The position numbers and the translations under genes are program-made. This document shows positions 8,325 to 21,062 of a stretch of 64,000 nt of DNA, in pieces. The notes beneath the pieces are model-generated. The model was given only the letters and a program-made list of their open reading frames with translations. It was not told where the DNA came from and did not search any database. Where the stretch lies: NCBI RefSeq assembly GCF_937870815.1, contig NZ_CALMZS010000212.1:1-64000 (forward strand), in the 5' to 3' direction. Position 1 is the stretch's first letter, and each line of letters begins with the position of its first letter. The DNA comes from an uncultured Brevundimonas sp. Lineage in GTDB: Bacteria; Pseudomonadota; Alphaproteobacteria; Caulobacterales; Caulobacteraceae.

Positions 8325-9781
8325 GCCCCGCCTCGATCCGCCTGTCCGATCTGCTGCGCCGCGAGGTGCCGGCCGACCCCCTGATCACCGGGGTCACCGC
8401 CGACAGCCGCAAGGTTGCGCCGGGCAGCCTGTTCGTGGCCCTGCCCGGCAGTGCCGCGGACGGCCGGGCCTTCATCCCGCAGGCCCTGGCGAAGGGCGCG
8501 GCGGCGGTGCTGGCCCCGACCGACACCGACACGGCGGCGGCCCCGGTGCTGGTGACCTCGGGCGACGTGCGGCGCAGCTACGCGATCGCCGCCCGCGGCT
8601 TCTACGGCGCCCAGCCCGCGACCTGCGTCGCCATCACCGGCACCAACGGCAAGACCTCGGTGGCCGCCTTCTGCCGGCAGATCTGGGCCTCGCTCGGACT
8701 GTCCGCCGCAAGCATGGGGACGCTGGGGGTTTTGAAACAGACGGGTAACGTTAACCAGGTGTTGACCGGCCCCGGACTGACCAGCCCCGACGCCGCCGAC
8801 GCCGCCCGCCTGCTGGCCGAGCTGGCGGCCGGCGGGGTGACCCACCTGGCCCTGGAGGCCTCGTCGCACGGCATCGAACAGCGCCGGCTGGACGGGGTGT
8901 CGCTGAAGGCGGCGGCCTTCACCAACCTGACCCAGGATCATCTCGACTACCACGGCGATATGGAGGCCTATCGCGCCGCCAAGCTGCGCCTGTTCGAGAC
9001 CCTGCTGCCGCGCGGCCGGACAGCGGTGCTGAACGCCGACTCGGAGGCCTATTCCAGTTTCGCCGCCGCCTCGATCATGTCGGGCCTGGGGGTGATGGCC
9101 GTGGGCGAGCGGGGCCGCGACCTGACGCTGGTGGCCCGCCGGGCCGTGCCCGAGGGCCAGCGCCTCACCCTCGACGCGCGCGGCGCCCTGCATGAGGTGC
9201 TGCTGCCCCTGGCGGGCGCATTCCAGGCCTCCAACGCCCTCGTCGCCGCCGGCCTGTGCATCGCCGCCGGCGAGACGCCGGAGCGGGTGCTGGCCGGCCT
9301 CGAGCGGATCACCGGCGCGCAGGGGCGGCTGCAGCGCATCCCCGGCCCCGGACGCGGCGAGGTCTATGTCGACTACGCCCACACCCCCGACGGGCTGGAG
9401 ACGGTGCTGAAGGCCCTGCGCCCGCGCGCGACGGGGCGGCTGATCGTGGTCTTCGGCGCGGGCGGCGATCGCGACCGGGCCAAGCGTCCGCTGATGGGCG
9501 AGATCGCCGGGCGGCTGGCCGACGTGGCCATCGTCACCGACGACAATCCGCGCTCGGAAGACCCGGCCGCGATCCGCCGCGCGGTGCGCGAGGGCTGCCC
9601 CGACGCGCGGGAGATCGGCGACCGCCGCGCCGCCATCCGCCACGCCATCGAACAGATGCGCGACGGAGATGTGGTGATCATCGCCGGAAAAGGGCATGAG
9701 CAGGGACAGATCGTCGGCGCGGTGACCCACCCCTTCGACGACGCCGCCGAAGCCGCCGAAGCCCTGCGTATCCATGCCTGA
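8321..9781 (+). CDS. murE: UDP-MurNAc-L-Ala-D-Glu:meso-diaminopimelate ligase MurE
   Basis: MurE adds meso-diaminopimelate to UDP-MurNAc-dipeptide in the cytoplasm, using ATP. The P-loop ITGTNGKTSVA, the LEASSHGIEQ block, the FTNLTQDHLDYHG block and DDNPRSEDP are visible; the DNPR form is the mark of mDAP-specific rather than lysine-adding enzymes. The C-terminal domain carries VDYAHTPDGLE and IIAGKGHEQGQ. At 486 aa it is of normal length. The start at 8321 overlaps the ftsI stop, and the stop overlaps murF by 8 bases. Confidence 0.96.
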   Translation: MSPASIRLSDLLRREVPADPLITGVTADSRKVAPGSLFVALPGSAADGRAFIPQALAKGAAAVLAPTDTDTAAAPVLVTSGDVRRSYAIAARGFYGAQPATCVAITGTNGKTSVAAFCRQIWASLGLSAASMGTLGVLKQTGNVNQVLTGPGLTSPDAADAARLLAELAAGGVTHLALEASSHGIEQRRLDGVSLKAAAFTNLTQDHLDYHGDMEAYRAAKLRLFETLLPRGRTAVLNADSEAYSSFAAASIMSGLGVMAVGERGRDLTLVARRAVPEGQRLTLDARGALHEVLLPLAGAFQASNALVAAGLCIAAGETPERVLAGLERITGAQGRLQRIPGPGRGEVYVDYAHTPDGLETVLKALRPRATGRLIVVFGAGGDRDRAKRPLMGEIAGRLADVAIVTDDNPRSEDPAAIRRAVREGCPDAREIGDRRAAIRHAIEQMRDGDVVIIAGKGHEQGQIVGAVTHPFDDAAEAAEALRIHA

Positions 9782-11201
9782 GACCGCTCCCCTCTGGACC
9801 TCCTCCGAAATCGAGGCCGCGACGGGCGGGCGGCTGTCCGGCGACGGCTTCGAGGCGTCCGGTGTCGCCTACAACAGCCGCGAAATCGTGCCGGGCGATC
9901 TGTTCGTGGCGCTGAAGGGCGCCCGCGACGGTCATGACTTCGCGGTCGCCGCCTTCGCCGCCGGCGCCGCCGGAGCGATCACCGACCGGCCGGTCGAGGG
10001 CGGTCCCTCGGTCGTCGTCGCCGACACCCTGCAGGCGCTCGAGGCCCTCGGCGCGGCCGCGCGGGAGCGCAGCCCGCACGTCCGCCGCGGCGCCGTCACG
10101 GGCTCGGTCGGCAAGACCAGCGTGACCCAGGCGATCAAGGCCGGTCTCGACCTCGCGGGACCCGCCCACGCCTCGATCAAGAGCTACAACAACCATATCG
10201 GCGTGCCGCTGACCCTGGCGCGAATGCCGCGGACGGTCGAGCGGGCCGTGTTCGAGATCGGCATGAACGCCCCGGGCGAGATCGCCCCCCTGTCGAGGAT
10301 GGTGCGCCCGCACGCCGCCTGCGTGACCACGGTCGGTCCGGTGCATATCGAAGCCTTCGCCGACGGCGAGGCGGGCGTCGCCGCAGAGAAGGCGTCGATC
10401 TTCGAAGGCCTTGCGCCCGGCGGCGTGGCGGTTCTGAACGGCGACATCGGCTTCGCCGCCGTGCTGGACGCCGCCGCGCGCAAGGCCGGCGCCCGGCGGG
10501 TCACCTTCGGCGCCTCGGCCGGGCACGACGCCCGCCTGCTGGACTTCATCCCGGGCCCCGACGGCGCGCGGGTGAGGGCCGAGCTGTTCGGCGAGCCGCT
10601 GGACTTCCCGCTGCGCCAGTCGGGGTTCCACTGGGGCCTCAACAGCCTGTGCGTGCTGCTGATGCTCGACGCGCTCGGGGCGCCGCCCGAAATCGGCCTG
10701 GCCGCGCTGGCCGATTTCGAGCCGCTGGCCGGCCGGGGCCAGACGGCGGTGGTCCAGGCGCCGGGGGGCGCCTTCACCCTGATCGACGAGAGCTACAACG
10801 CCAATCCCCTGTCGATGGCGGCCGGCTTCCGCAGCCTCGGCGCCCGGCCGGTCGGGCCGGGGGCGCGCCGCATCGTGGTGCTGAGCGACATGCTGGAGCT
10901 CGGCGACCGGTCCCGCGCCCTGCACGAAGGCCTGGCCGCGCCCATCGCCGCCGCGGGCCTCGATCTGGTCCATACGGCGGGGCCCGAGATGAGGCGGCTC
11001 CACGATATACTGCCGCCTGAACGGCGGGGCCTGTGGCGCGAAACCGCCGCCGATCTCGCCGCCGAGGCCGCCGAACTGGTTGCGCCCGGCGACATCGTCA
11101 TGGTCAAGGGATCGAACGGGTCGAAGGCGTCGCTGGTCGCCCGGGCCCTCGCCGCGCTCGGCCTCCCCTCAAGCAGCGACGCGCCGCGCGCGGAGCGATA
11201 G
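9774..11201 (+). CDS. murF: UDP-MurNAc-tripeptide:D-alanyl-D-alanine ligase MurF
   Basis: MurF completes the UDP-MurNAc-pentapeptide by adding D-Ala-D-Ala. The P-loop [10 protein letters not shown], the region [18 protein letters not shown], the block [23 protein letters not shown] and the substrate-site [16 protein letters not shown] are family hallmarks. 475 aa, normal. It starts inside the last codons of murE and is separated from mraY by 10 bases. Confidence 0.95.
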   Translation: MPETAPLWTSSEIEAATGGRLSGDGFEASGVAYNSREIVPGDLFVALKGARDGHDFAVAAFAAGAAGAITDRPVEGGPSVVVADTLQALEALGAAARERSPHVRRGAVTGSVGKTSVTQAIKAGLDLAGPAHASIKSYNNHIGVPLTLARMPRTVERAVFEIGMNAPGEIAPLSRMVRPHAACVTTVGPVHIEAFADGEAGVAAEKASIFEGLAPGGVAVLNGDIGFAAVLDAAARKAGARRVTFGASAGHDARLLDFIPGPDGARVRAELFGEPLDFPLRQSGFHWGLNSLCVLLMLDALGAPPEIGLAALADFEPLAGRGQTAVVQAPGGAFTLIDESYNANPLSMAAGFRSLGARPVGPGARRIVVLSDMLELGDRSRALHEGLAAPIAAAGLDLVHTAGPEMRRLHDILPPERRGLWRETAADLAAEAAELVAPGDIVMVKGSNGSKASLVARALAALGLPSSSDAPRAER

Positions 11202-11211
11202 GGAACGCAAG

Positions 11212-12321
11212 ATGTTCTACCTGCTGTATCTCCACTACGCCGACATCGCCCAGGACTATCCGCTGCTCAACCTGGTCCAGTACCAGACGGTGCGGGTCGC
11301 CCTGGCCATGGCCACGGCCATGATCGTCGCGGTGGCCATGGGCAGCCGTTTCATCGCCTGGATGCGGGTCAAGCAGGGCAAGGGCCAGCCGATCCGCGCC
11401 GACGGCCCGGTCTCCCACCTGTCCAAGGTCGGCACCCCGACCATGGGCGGGCTGATGATCCTCGCCGGCATCGCCGTGGCCGTTCTGCTGTGGGGCGACC
11501 TGACCAATCCCTACATCTGGATCGTCAGCCTGGTGACCGCCGCCTTCGGGGTGCTGGGCTTCATCGACGACTACGCCAAGGTGTCAAAACAGACCTCGGC
11601 CGGCCTGACCTCGAAACAGAAGCTGGTGGCCCAGGTCATCGTCTCGGTCATCGCCGGCGTCCTGACGGTGCTGTGGATGACGCAGTCGCCGACCTCGCCC
11701 AACCTCGAGACCTCGATCGCCTTCCCGTTCTTCAAGGCGGTGCTGCTGAACGTGGGCTGGTTCTATGTCCTGTTCGCCGCCTTCACCCTCGTCGGCTTCT
11801 CCAACGCCGTGAACCTGACCGACGGCCTGGACGGCCTGGCCATCGTGCCGGTGATGATGGCGGCGGCGGCCTTCGGGATCATCAGCTATCTCGTCGGCAA
11901 CTTCATCTTCTCCGACTATCTCGGCGTCCACCATGTGCCCGGCTCGGGCGAGCTGGCCATCTTCTGCGCCGCCATCATCGGCGGCGGCACCGGCTTCCTC
12001 TGGTACAACGCCCCGCCGGCCAAGATCTTCATGGGCGACACCGGCTCGCTGGCCCTGGGCGGCGCGCTCGGCGCCATCGCCGTGGCCACCAAGCACGAAC
12101 TGGTGCTGGGCATCGTCGGCGGCCTGTTCGTCGTCGAGGCGGCCTCGGTGATGATCCAGGTGGCCTATTTCAAGGCCACCAGGAAGCGCATCTTCCTGAT
12201 GGCTCCGATCCACCATCATTTCGAGAAGATGGGCTGGCCGGAGTCGACGGTGGTGATCCGCTTCTGGATCGTCGCGGCCATGCTGGCGCTGGCCGGCCTG
12301 GCCACGCTGAAGCTCAGATAG
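11212..12321 (+). CDS. mraY: Phospho-MurNAc-pentapeptide translocase MraY
   Basis: MraY transfers phospho-MurNAc-pentapeptide to undecaprenyl phosphate, giving lipid I at the inner membrane. The start [12 protein letters not shown] at 11212 (369 aa) replaces the longer track ORF that reads back into murF. The motifs [20 protein letters not shown] (Mg-binding Asp pair), [26 protein letters not shown] and the cytoplasmic HHHFEKMGW loop are all present, with about ten hydrophobic helices. The stop at 12321 is immediately followed by the murD ATG. Confidence 0.96.
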   Translation: MFYLLYLHYADIAQDYPLLNLVQYQTVRVALAMATAMIVAVAMGSRFIAWMRVKQGKGQPIRADGPVSHLSKVGTPTMGGLMILAGIAVAVLLWGDLTNPYIWIVSLVTAAFGVLGFIDDYAKVSKQTSAGLTSKQKLVAQVIVSVIAGVLTVLWMTQSPTSPNLETSIAFPFFKAVLLNVGWFYVLFAAFTLVGFSNAVNLTDGLDGLAIVPVMMAAAAFGIISYLVGNFIFSDYLGVHHVPGSGELAIFCAAIIGGGTGFLWYNAPPAKIFMGDTGSLALGGALGAIAVATKHELVLGIVGGLFVVEAASVMIQVAYFKATRKRIFLMAPIHHHFEKMGWPESTVVIRFWIVAAMLALAGLATLKLR

Positions 12322-13713
12322 ATGATCCCGGTCCCCGGCTTCGAAGGGCGGCGGATCGCGGTCTTCGGCCTCGGCCGGTCGGGACTGACGGCGGCGCGGG
12401 CGCTGAAGGCCGGCGGGGCCCTGCCGGTGCTGTGGGACGACAGCGTCTCCAGCCGGATGCAGGCCGGGGCGGAAGGGTTCGCGCTCGAGGATCTGACCGC
12501 CGCCGACTGGTCCGGTTTTGCGGCCCTGGTGCTGTCGCCGGGCGCGCCGCTGACCCATCCGAAGCCGCACTGGACGGTCGGCAAGGCTCGCGAGGCGGGG
12601 ATCGAGATCATTGGCGACATCGAGCTGTTCGCCCGCGCCCTCGCCGCCCTGCCTGAAGCGGAGCGGCCCAAGGTTGTCGCCATCACCGGCACCAACGGCA
12701 AGTCGACCACCACCGCCCTGATCGGCTGGGTGCTGAAACAGGCCGGGATGACCGTCCACGTCGGCGGCAACATCGGCATCGGCGTGCTGGCCCTGCCGGC
12801 CCCCACGCCGGGCGCGGTCTATGTGATCGAGGTGTCGAGCTATCAGCTGGACCTGACGACGTCGTTCGCCCCGGACATCGCCGTGCTTACCAACATCACG
12901 CCCGACCATCTGGAGCGCCACGGCGGTATGGACGGTTACGTCGCGGCGAAGAAGCGGATATTTGCGCACGCGGGGCTATCGCTGGTGGGGGTGGATGAGG
13001 AATGGGGACGGCACATGCTCGCCGACCTCAGGGGCGGGAAGAGACCTGCAGTCGAGGTCACCACCCGCGTCCCTTCCCCCCTTGCGGGGGAAGGAAGGGT
13101 CCTTGTGACCGCCGGCTTGCTACAGGCCGACGGACAGGGAATTGACCTCACGAAAGCCCGCTCGCTGCCGGGACGGCACAACGCCCAGAACGCCGCCTTC
13201 GCCTACGCCGCCGCCCGCGCGCTCGACGTGCCGCATGAGGCCGCCGTCGAGGGCCTCCTGACCTTCCCCGGCCTCGCTCACCGGATGGAGCAAATCGGTC
13301 AATTGGGACGCGTCAAATTCGTCAATGACTCGAAAGCGACCAATTCCGACGCGGCGCGGCAGGCCCTGTCGTCCTACGAGCGCAGCTACTGGATCGCCGG
13401 CGGGCGGGCCAAGGCGGGCGGCATCGACGATCTCGAGGACCTGTTCCCGCGCGTCGCCGAAGCCTTCCTGATCGGCGAGGCGGCCGGGCCGTTCGCGGCG
13501 CGGCTGGGCGACACCCCGCACCGGATCAGCGGCGACATGGCCGCCGCCGTAAAGGCCGCCGCCGAGGCCGCCGCCGCCACCGGCCGCGACGAGGTGGTGC
13601 TGCTGTCGCCCGCCGCCGCCAGCTTCGACCAGTATCCCGACTTCGAGGCGCGGGGAGAGGCCTTCCGCGCCGCCGTCCTCGCCCTCGGCGCAACCCCGGC
13701 AGGCGCGTCATGA
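12322..13713 (+). CDS. murD: UDP-MurNAc-L-alanine:D-glutamate ligase MurD
   Basis: MurD adds D-glutamate to UDP-MurNAc-L-Ala. It shows the Rossmann start FGLGRSGLTAARAL, P-loop ITGTNGKSTTTALIG, VGGNIGIGVL, the strand VIEVSSYQLD, TNITPDHLERHGG and the C-terminal FVNDSKATNSDAA. At 463 aa it is about 25 residues longer than E. coli MurD. Part of the excess is a low-conservation segment at about residues 245-262 (TTRVPSPLAGEGRVLV) that is encoded by a palindromic DNA element, described separately. The stop overlaps the ftsW start. Confidence 0.95.
   Translation: MIPVPGFEGRRIAVFGLGRSGLTAARALKAGGALPVLWDDSVSSRMQAGAEGFALEDLTAADWSGFAALVLSPGAPLTHPKPHWTVGKAREAGIEIIGDIELFARALAALPEAERPKVVAITGTNGKSTTTALIGWVLKQAGMTVHVGGNIGIGVLALPAPTPGAVYVIEVSSYQLDLTTSFAPDIAVLTNITPDHLERHGGMDGYVAAKKRIFAHAGLSLVGVDEEWGRHMLADLRGGKRPAVEVTTRVPSPLAGEGRVLVTAGLLQADGQGIDLTKARSLPGRHNAQNAAFAYAAARALDVPHEAAVEGLLTFPGLAHRMEQIGQLGRVKFVNDSKATNSDAARQALSSYERSYWIAGGRAKAGGIDDLEDLFPRVAEAFLIGEAAGPFAARLGDTPHRISGDMAAAVKAAAEAAAATGRDEVVLLSPAAASFDQYPDFEARGEAFRAAVLALGATPAGAS
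13072..13094. repeat. Palindromic element inside murD
   Basis: CCTTCCCCC (13072-13080) and GGGGGAAGG (13086-13094) form a 9-bp perfect stem with a 5-nt loop. It is read in frame as the peptide PSPLAGEG, a string I recognise as a frequent translation product of intergenic palindromes in many proteobacteria. It does not interrupt the murD frame. Confidence 0.7.
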
Positions 13714-14888
13714 CCGAAGGCTACAGCCCCGCCTTCTCGCGCAACGACCAGAGCCCCATCGCCAAATGGTTCTGGACGGTCGACCGCGGCCTGCTGGCGG
13801 CGGCGTTTACGCTGATTGGGCTCGGCGTGGCGCTGAGCTTCGCCTCCAGCCCGGCCGCGATCAACGCCGACCAGTCGATCTCCGACCCCTTCCACTACGC
13901 ATGGAGGATGATGGTCTGGGCCTCGATGGGGCTGGCGATCATGCTCGGCGCCTCCCTGCTGTCGCCGCGCGGGGTGCGCCGCATCGCCGTGCTGGCCTTG
14001 CTGGGCGCCCTCGTCACCATGATGGCCCTGCCGTTCATCGGCGACGAGGTGAAGGGGGCGGCCCGCTGGATCAACCTAGGCCCGTTCAGCCTGCAGCCGT
14101 CCGAGTTCGCCAAGCCCGGGCTGATCGTCTTCGCCGCCTGGATGTTCGCCGAGGCCCAGAAGGGGCAGGGGGTGCCCGGCGTCAGCATCGCCTTCGGCTT
14201 CTGGGCCCTGACCGTCGGCCTGCTGCTGATCCAGCCCGACATCGGCCAGACCCTGCTGGTCACCACCACCTTCATGGCCGTCTTCTTCATGGCCGGGGTG
14301 CCGCTGAAATGGGTGGCGGTGATCGCGGCGGCGGGCATGGCCGGGCTGGTGTCGCTGTATTTCGCCTTCGGCCATATGCGCGACCGTCTGAGCCGCTTCC
14401 TGTCGCCGGAAAGCGCCGACACCCACCAGATCGACCGCGCCTCCGAGGCCATCCGCGCCGGCGGCCTGGTCGGGCGCGGGGTGGGCGAGGGGGTGATGAA
14501 GCGTCACGTCCCCGACCTGCACACCGACTTCATCTATTCGGTCGGGGCCGAGGAATTCGGCCTGGTGCTGTCGCTGGCCATGATCGGCCTCTACGCCTTC
14601 ATCGTCGTGCGCGGCATGAGGCGGGCGATGAAGCTGAACGACGCCTATGAGCAGACCGCCGCCGCCGGACTGTTCGTGCTGATCGGCCTGCAGGCCTGCA
14701 TCAACATCGCCGTGAACCTGAACCTGATCCCGACCAAGGGCATGACCCTGCCGTTCATCAGCTACGGCGGCTCGTCGATGCTGGCCATGGGCCTGACCAT
14801 GGGGCTCGCCCTGGCCCTGACCCGCCGCCGCCCGGGCGCCTATGAGCCGGGCGCCAGCCTGCCGCAGCGGCGGCGGATATTGCCGTAA
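13710..14888 (+). CDS. ftsW: Septal peptidoglycan glycosyltransferase FtsW
   Basis: FtsW is a SEDS-family polytopic membrane enzyme that polymerises lipid II at the division septum with FtsI. The 392-aa product has about ten membrane helices and the SEDS markers GAARWINLGPFSLQPSEFAKPGLI, IQPDIGQTLLV, the RASEAIRAGGLVGRGVGEGVMKRHVPDLHTDFIYSVGAEEFG loop and the C-terminal PFISYGGSSMLAMG. The start overlaps the murD stop (ATGA). A 141-bp spacer with a hairpin element separates it from murG. Confidence 0.96.
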   Translation: MTEGYSPAFSRNDQSPIAKWFWTVDRGLLAAAFTLIGLGVALSFASSPAAINADQSISDPFHYAWRMMVWASMGLAIMLGASLLSPRGVRRIAVLALLGALVTMMALPFIGDEVKGAARWINLGPFSLQPSEFAKPGLIVFAAWMFAEAQKGQGVPGVSIAFGFWALTVGLLLIQPDIGQTLLVTTTFMAVFFMAGVPLKWVAVIAAAGMAGLVSLYFAFGHMRDRLSRFLSPESADTHQIDRASEAIRAGGLVGRGVGEGVMKRHVPDLHTDFIYSVGAEEFGLVLSLAMIGLYAFIVVRGMRRAMKLNDAYEQTAAAGLFVLIGLQACINIAVNLNLIPTKGMTLPFISYGGSSMLAMGLTMGLALALTRRRPGAYEPGASLPQRRRILP

Positions 14889-14915
14889 GGCGGTGCGGGC
14901 CGGGGTGTTGGGTTC

Positions 14916-15005
14916 GGTGAGGAGTGCTAGTGAGCAAGGGGTGAGCCGCTGTGGCCGGCGCCGAGCTCCGTCCCGCTCACCTCTTGCTCACCAGCACTAT
15001 TCACC
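14916..15005. repeat. Hairpin element, copy 1 (ftsW-murG spacer)
   Basis: Two 31-nt arms (14916-14946 and 14975-15005) are inverted repeats with 27 of 31 positions complementary, around a 28-nt loop. The arms share the core AGTGAGCAAG/CTTGCTCAC with the second copy at 16867-16955. It fills most of the spacer between ftsW and murG, just before the murG ribosome site. Confidence 0.8.
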
Positions 15006-15028
15006 AGCACTCGATCCGGGAGCCACTC

Positions 15029-16129
15029 ATGAGATCCAGGGTCTGCGTCGTCGCCGCCGGGGGCACCGGCGGGCACATGTTCCCGGCCGAGGCCCTGGCG
15101 CGCGAGCTGGCGTCGCGAGGCTGGCGGATCGTGCTGGCCACCGACCACAGGGGCGAAGCGTACGCCCAGGCCTTTCCGGCCGAGGAGCGGATCGCACTGG
15201 ACGCCGCCACCGGGCGCGGGCCGATCGGAACGGCGAAGGCGGGCGTGGCCATCGCCCGCGGGGTGTTTCAGGCCCGGGCGGCGCTGAAGCGGCTGGACGC
15301 GGCGGTGGTGGTCGGCTTCGGCGGCTATCCCTCGGCCCCGGCCCTGCTGGCGGCGCTCAGCCAGGGGAGGCCGACCCTGGTGCATGAGCAGAATTCGGTG
15401 CTGGGCCGCACCAACCGGTGGCTCGCCCCCTGGGTCGGGGCGGTCGCCTCCTCCTTCCCCAACCTGCGGAAGGCGCCGCAGGGCGTCGGCGCGCGGGTCC
15501 GCCTGGTCGGCAATCCGGTGCGCTCCGACATCCGCGCCCTGTACGACCGACCCTATCTCGCGCCCGCGCCGGACGGCCCGATCCATGTCCTCGTCACCGG
15601 CGGCAGCCAGGGCGCGCGCATCCTGTCCGAGACCGCGCCGCGGGCGCTGGCGGCCCTGCCGGACGCCATCCGCTCGCGCCTGAAGGTGCAGCAGCAGTCC
15701 CGCCCCGAGACTCTGGAGGCGGCCCGCCGGATCTATCTGGACGCCGGCGTCGACGCCGAGGTCGCCCCCTTCTTCAACGACATGGCCCGGCGGCTGTCGG
15801 CGGCCCATCTGGTCATCGGCCGGGCCGGCGCCTCGACCTGTTCGGAACTGGCCGTGGCCGGCCTGCCGTCGATCCTGATCCCGCTGAAGATCGCCACGGA
15901 CGACCATCAGCGCTTCAACGCCGGCGGCCTCGCCGACGCCGGCGGGGCGCAGGTGTTGCTGGAAGACGAGGTCACGGTCGAGCGGCTGACCGGCGTGCTG
16001 GCCGCCATTCTCGGGGACCCGGCCCGGCTGGAGGCGATGAGCCGCGCCGCGCGCGCGGCGGCGCTGCCCGACGCCACCCGGTCGCTGGCGGACATGGTCG
16101 AGACGGCGGCCGTCGTAACCGCGCGTTGA
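15029..16129 (+). CDS. murG: UDP-GlcNAc:lipid I GlcNAc transferase MurG
   Basis: MurG converts lipid I to lipid II on the cytoplasmic membrane face. The start at 15029 has CGGGAG nine bases upstream and puts the family motif AAGGTGGHMFPAEALA near the N-terminus, so the 26-codon upstream extension in the track is rejected. GGFGGYPSAPAL, EQNSVLGRTNRWL, VTGGSQGARILSE and GRAGASTCSELAVAGLPSILIP are further GT28 motifs. 366 aa. It is the last recognisable dcw gene here; murC does not follow. Confidence 0.95.
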   Translation: MRSRVCVVAAGGTGGHMFPAEALARELASRGWRIVLATDHRGEAYAQAFPAEERIALDAATGRGPIGTAKAGVAIARGVFQARAALKRLDAAVVVGFGGYPSAPALLAALSQGRPTLVHEQNSVLGRTNRWLAPWVGAVASSFPNLRKAPQGVGARVRLVGNPVRSDIRALYDRPYLAPAPDGPIHVLVTGGSQGARILSETAPRALAALPDAIRSRLKVQQQSRPETLEAARRIYLDAGVDAEVAPFFNDMARRLSAAHLVIGRAGASTCSELAVAGLPSILIPLKIATDDHQRFNAGGLADAGGAQVLLEDEVTVERLTGVLAAILGDPARLEAMSRAARAAALPDATRSLADMVETAAVVTAR

Positions 16130-16153
16130 CCCGCGGGCGCGTAGGCTCCGGCG

Positions 16154-16870
16154 ATGACGCGCTTCATGACGCTGGACTTCGCCGATGGAGACCGGCCCGC
16201 CCTGCTGGCCCGGGTGGCCGCCATGGCGCGCGGTTCCTACGGCTATGTCGTCACCCCCAACGTCGACCACGTCATCAAGCTGATGGACGGCCGGCTTGAG
16301 GCCGGGATCTATGACGGCGCCGCCCTGAAGGTCTGCGACAGCCGCGTCCTCGCCCACCTGGCCCGGCTGCGCGGAAAGGCGCTGGCGGTCTATCCCGGCT
16401 CGGACCTGACCGCCGACCTGCTGGCCGCGGGCCACGACCTGACCATCGGCGTGTTCGGCCCCGACCGCGCCGCCTTCGACGACCTGGCCGCGCGCTATCC
16501 GGACCGTCGCCTGACCTTCATCGAGGCCCCGATGCTGAGTCCCGGAACCCCGGCCTGGGACGCCGCCGTCGACGCCGCCGCGGCGGCCGACTGGGACGTT
16601 CTGCTGGCCTGCGTCTCCTTCCCCAAGCAGGAGATGTTCGCCCACGCCCTGCGCGCCGCCGGCCGGGAGCAGGGCGTGGCCCTGTGCGTCGGCGCCTCGG
16701 TCGACTTCCTGACCGGCCGCCAGCGGCGCGCGCCGCGCATCTTCCAGCGGCTGTCGCTGGAATGGCTGCACCGCCTGCTGACCCAGCCCCGCCGCATGTT
16801 CCGCCGCTACGTCATCGAGGGGCCGGCCATCTTCGGCTGGTTCGTGCGGACGGAGGTGCTGAAGGGGTGA
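16154..16870 (+). CDS. WecG/TagA/CpsF-family glycosyltransferase
   Basis: The 238-aa protein belongs to GT26, whose members add N-acetyl-mannosaminuronic acid, ManNAc or other sugars to lipid-linked intermediates in envelope polysaccharide synthesis. Visible family blocks are YVVTPNVDHVIKLM near residue 35, the DGAALKVCDSRVLA block, and VCVSFPKQEMFAHAL followed by LCVGASVDFLTGRQRRAPRIFQRLSLEWLHRLLTQPRRMFRRY at the end. The donor sugar cannot be told from sequence. It lies 24 bp after murG, in the place where murC is often found, so it may share the dcw transcript. Confidence 0.85.
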   Translation: MTRFMTLDFADGDRPALLARVAAMARGSYGYVVTPNVDHVIKLMDGRLEAGIYDGAALKVCDSRVLAHLARLRGKALAVYPGSDLTADLLAAGHDLTIGVFGPDRAAFDDLAARYPDRRLTFIEAPMLSPGTPAWDAAVDAAAAADWDVLLACVSFPKQEMFAHALRAAGREQGVALCVGASVDFLTGRQRRAPRIFQRLSLEWLHRLLTQPRRMFRRYVIEGPAIFGWFVRTEVLKG

Positions 16871-16955
16871 AGAGTGCCAGTGAGCAAGAGGAGAGCCGAA
16901 TGCGGCGACCGCCAGCGCGTTCCTCGTTCACTCCTTGCTCACTGGCACTCTTCAC
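16867..16955. repeat. Hairpin element, copy 2 (convergent spacer)
   Basis: The left arm begins in the stop codon of the WecG-like gene, and the right arm ends 8 bp before the smc stop. GTGAAGAGTGCCAGTGAGCAAG (16867) is perfectly complementary over 22 nt to the end of the right arm (16934-16955), with weaker pairing inward. Its position between convergent genes would suit a two-way transcription stop, although there is no U-run. Confidence 0.8.
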
Positions 16956-16963
16956 TCACGACA

Positions 16964-20404
<3,441 letters not shown>

Positions 20405-20416
20405 CCCGCTATCAGG

Positions 20417-21055
20417 TCACCGGCCGTCGAGCAGCGGCTGGATCAGGGGCTCGAACGCGGCCACGTCGTGCGCAGCCATGGCGGCCGGCGCCGGCTCGCC
20501 GTTGATGAAGAAGCTGGGCGTCGCATTGACGCCGTCGGCCGAGGCCTGGCGGGCGCGGGCCTCGATCTCGGCGAAGGAGGCCTCGCTGGCGAAGCAGGCG
20601 TTCATCTGGTCCGGCGTCAGGCCGCCCGCCGCGCCCCCGGCCGCCAGCCAGCTGACCACCGTCTGCTGCGGCGGCGGTCCCGGCTGGGCGTGCAGCCGCG
20701 GCTGTCCGCGGAACAGGGCCTCGAGCACCTCTGCGTATTTCTCCTCCGGCGCGCAGCGGCTCATCACCGCGCCGGCGACGGCGACCTGTTGCGGCGGGGT
20801 CGGCAGGTCGCGGAACGCCACCCGCACCTGGCCGGTGTCGACGAACCGCGCCTTGAAGGCCGGGAAATCCCGCGTGTGCCAGTCGGCGCAGTGGCTGCAG
20901 GTCGTCGACAGATAGACCGTCAGCGTCACCGGGGCGGCGGCCGATCCCAGGGTCCGGTCGCCCGCGCGCACCGGCTCGACCGTCTGGGCGAACGCCGCCG
21001 CGGGCGCGGCGATCGCGACGATGACCGGCAGCAGGACCCGCGACAGCCGCGTCAC
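20417..21055 (-). CDS. DsbA-like periplasmic thiol oxidoreductase (thioredoxin_4 family)
   Basis: This 212-aa protein starts with a signal peptide (VLLPVIVAIAAPAAAFAQ). A thioredoxin fold with active site CSHC (TTCSHCADWH) follows, then an inserted helical domain and the cis-Pro loop GVNATPSFFINGE. The family is periplasmic disulfide oxidoreductases/isomerases of the DsbA/BdbD type. It shares order and pattern with the next gene (FRDLPTPP in this protein, FRELPTPP in the neighbour), so the two are tandem paralogues 7 bp apart. Specific substrates are unknown. Confidence 0.88.
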   Translation of the reverse strand: MTRLSRVLLPVIVAIAAPAAAFAQTVEPVRAGDRTLGSAAAPVTLTVYLSTTCSHCADWHTRDFPAFKARFVDTGQVRVAFRDLPTPPQQVAVAGAVMSRCAPEEKYAEVLEALFRGQPRLHAQPGPPPQQTVVSWLAAGGAAGGLTPDQMNACFASEASFAEIEARARQASADGVNATPSFFINGEPAPAAMAAHDVAAFEPLIQPLLDGR

Positions 21056-21062
21056 CGGACGA

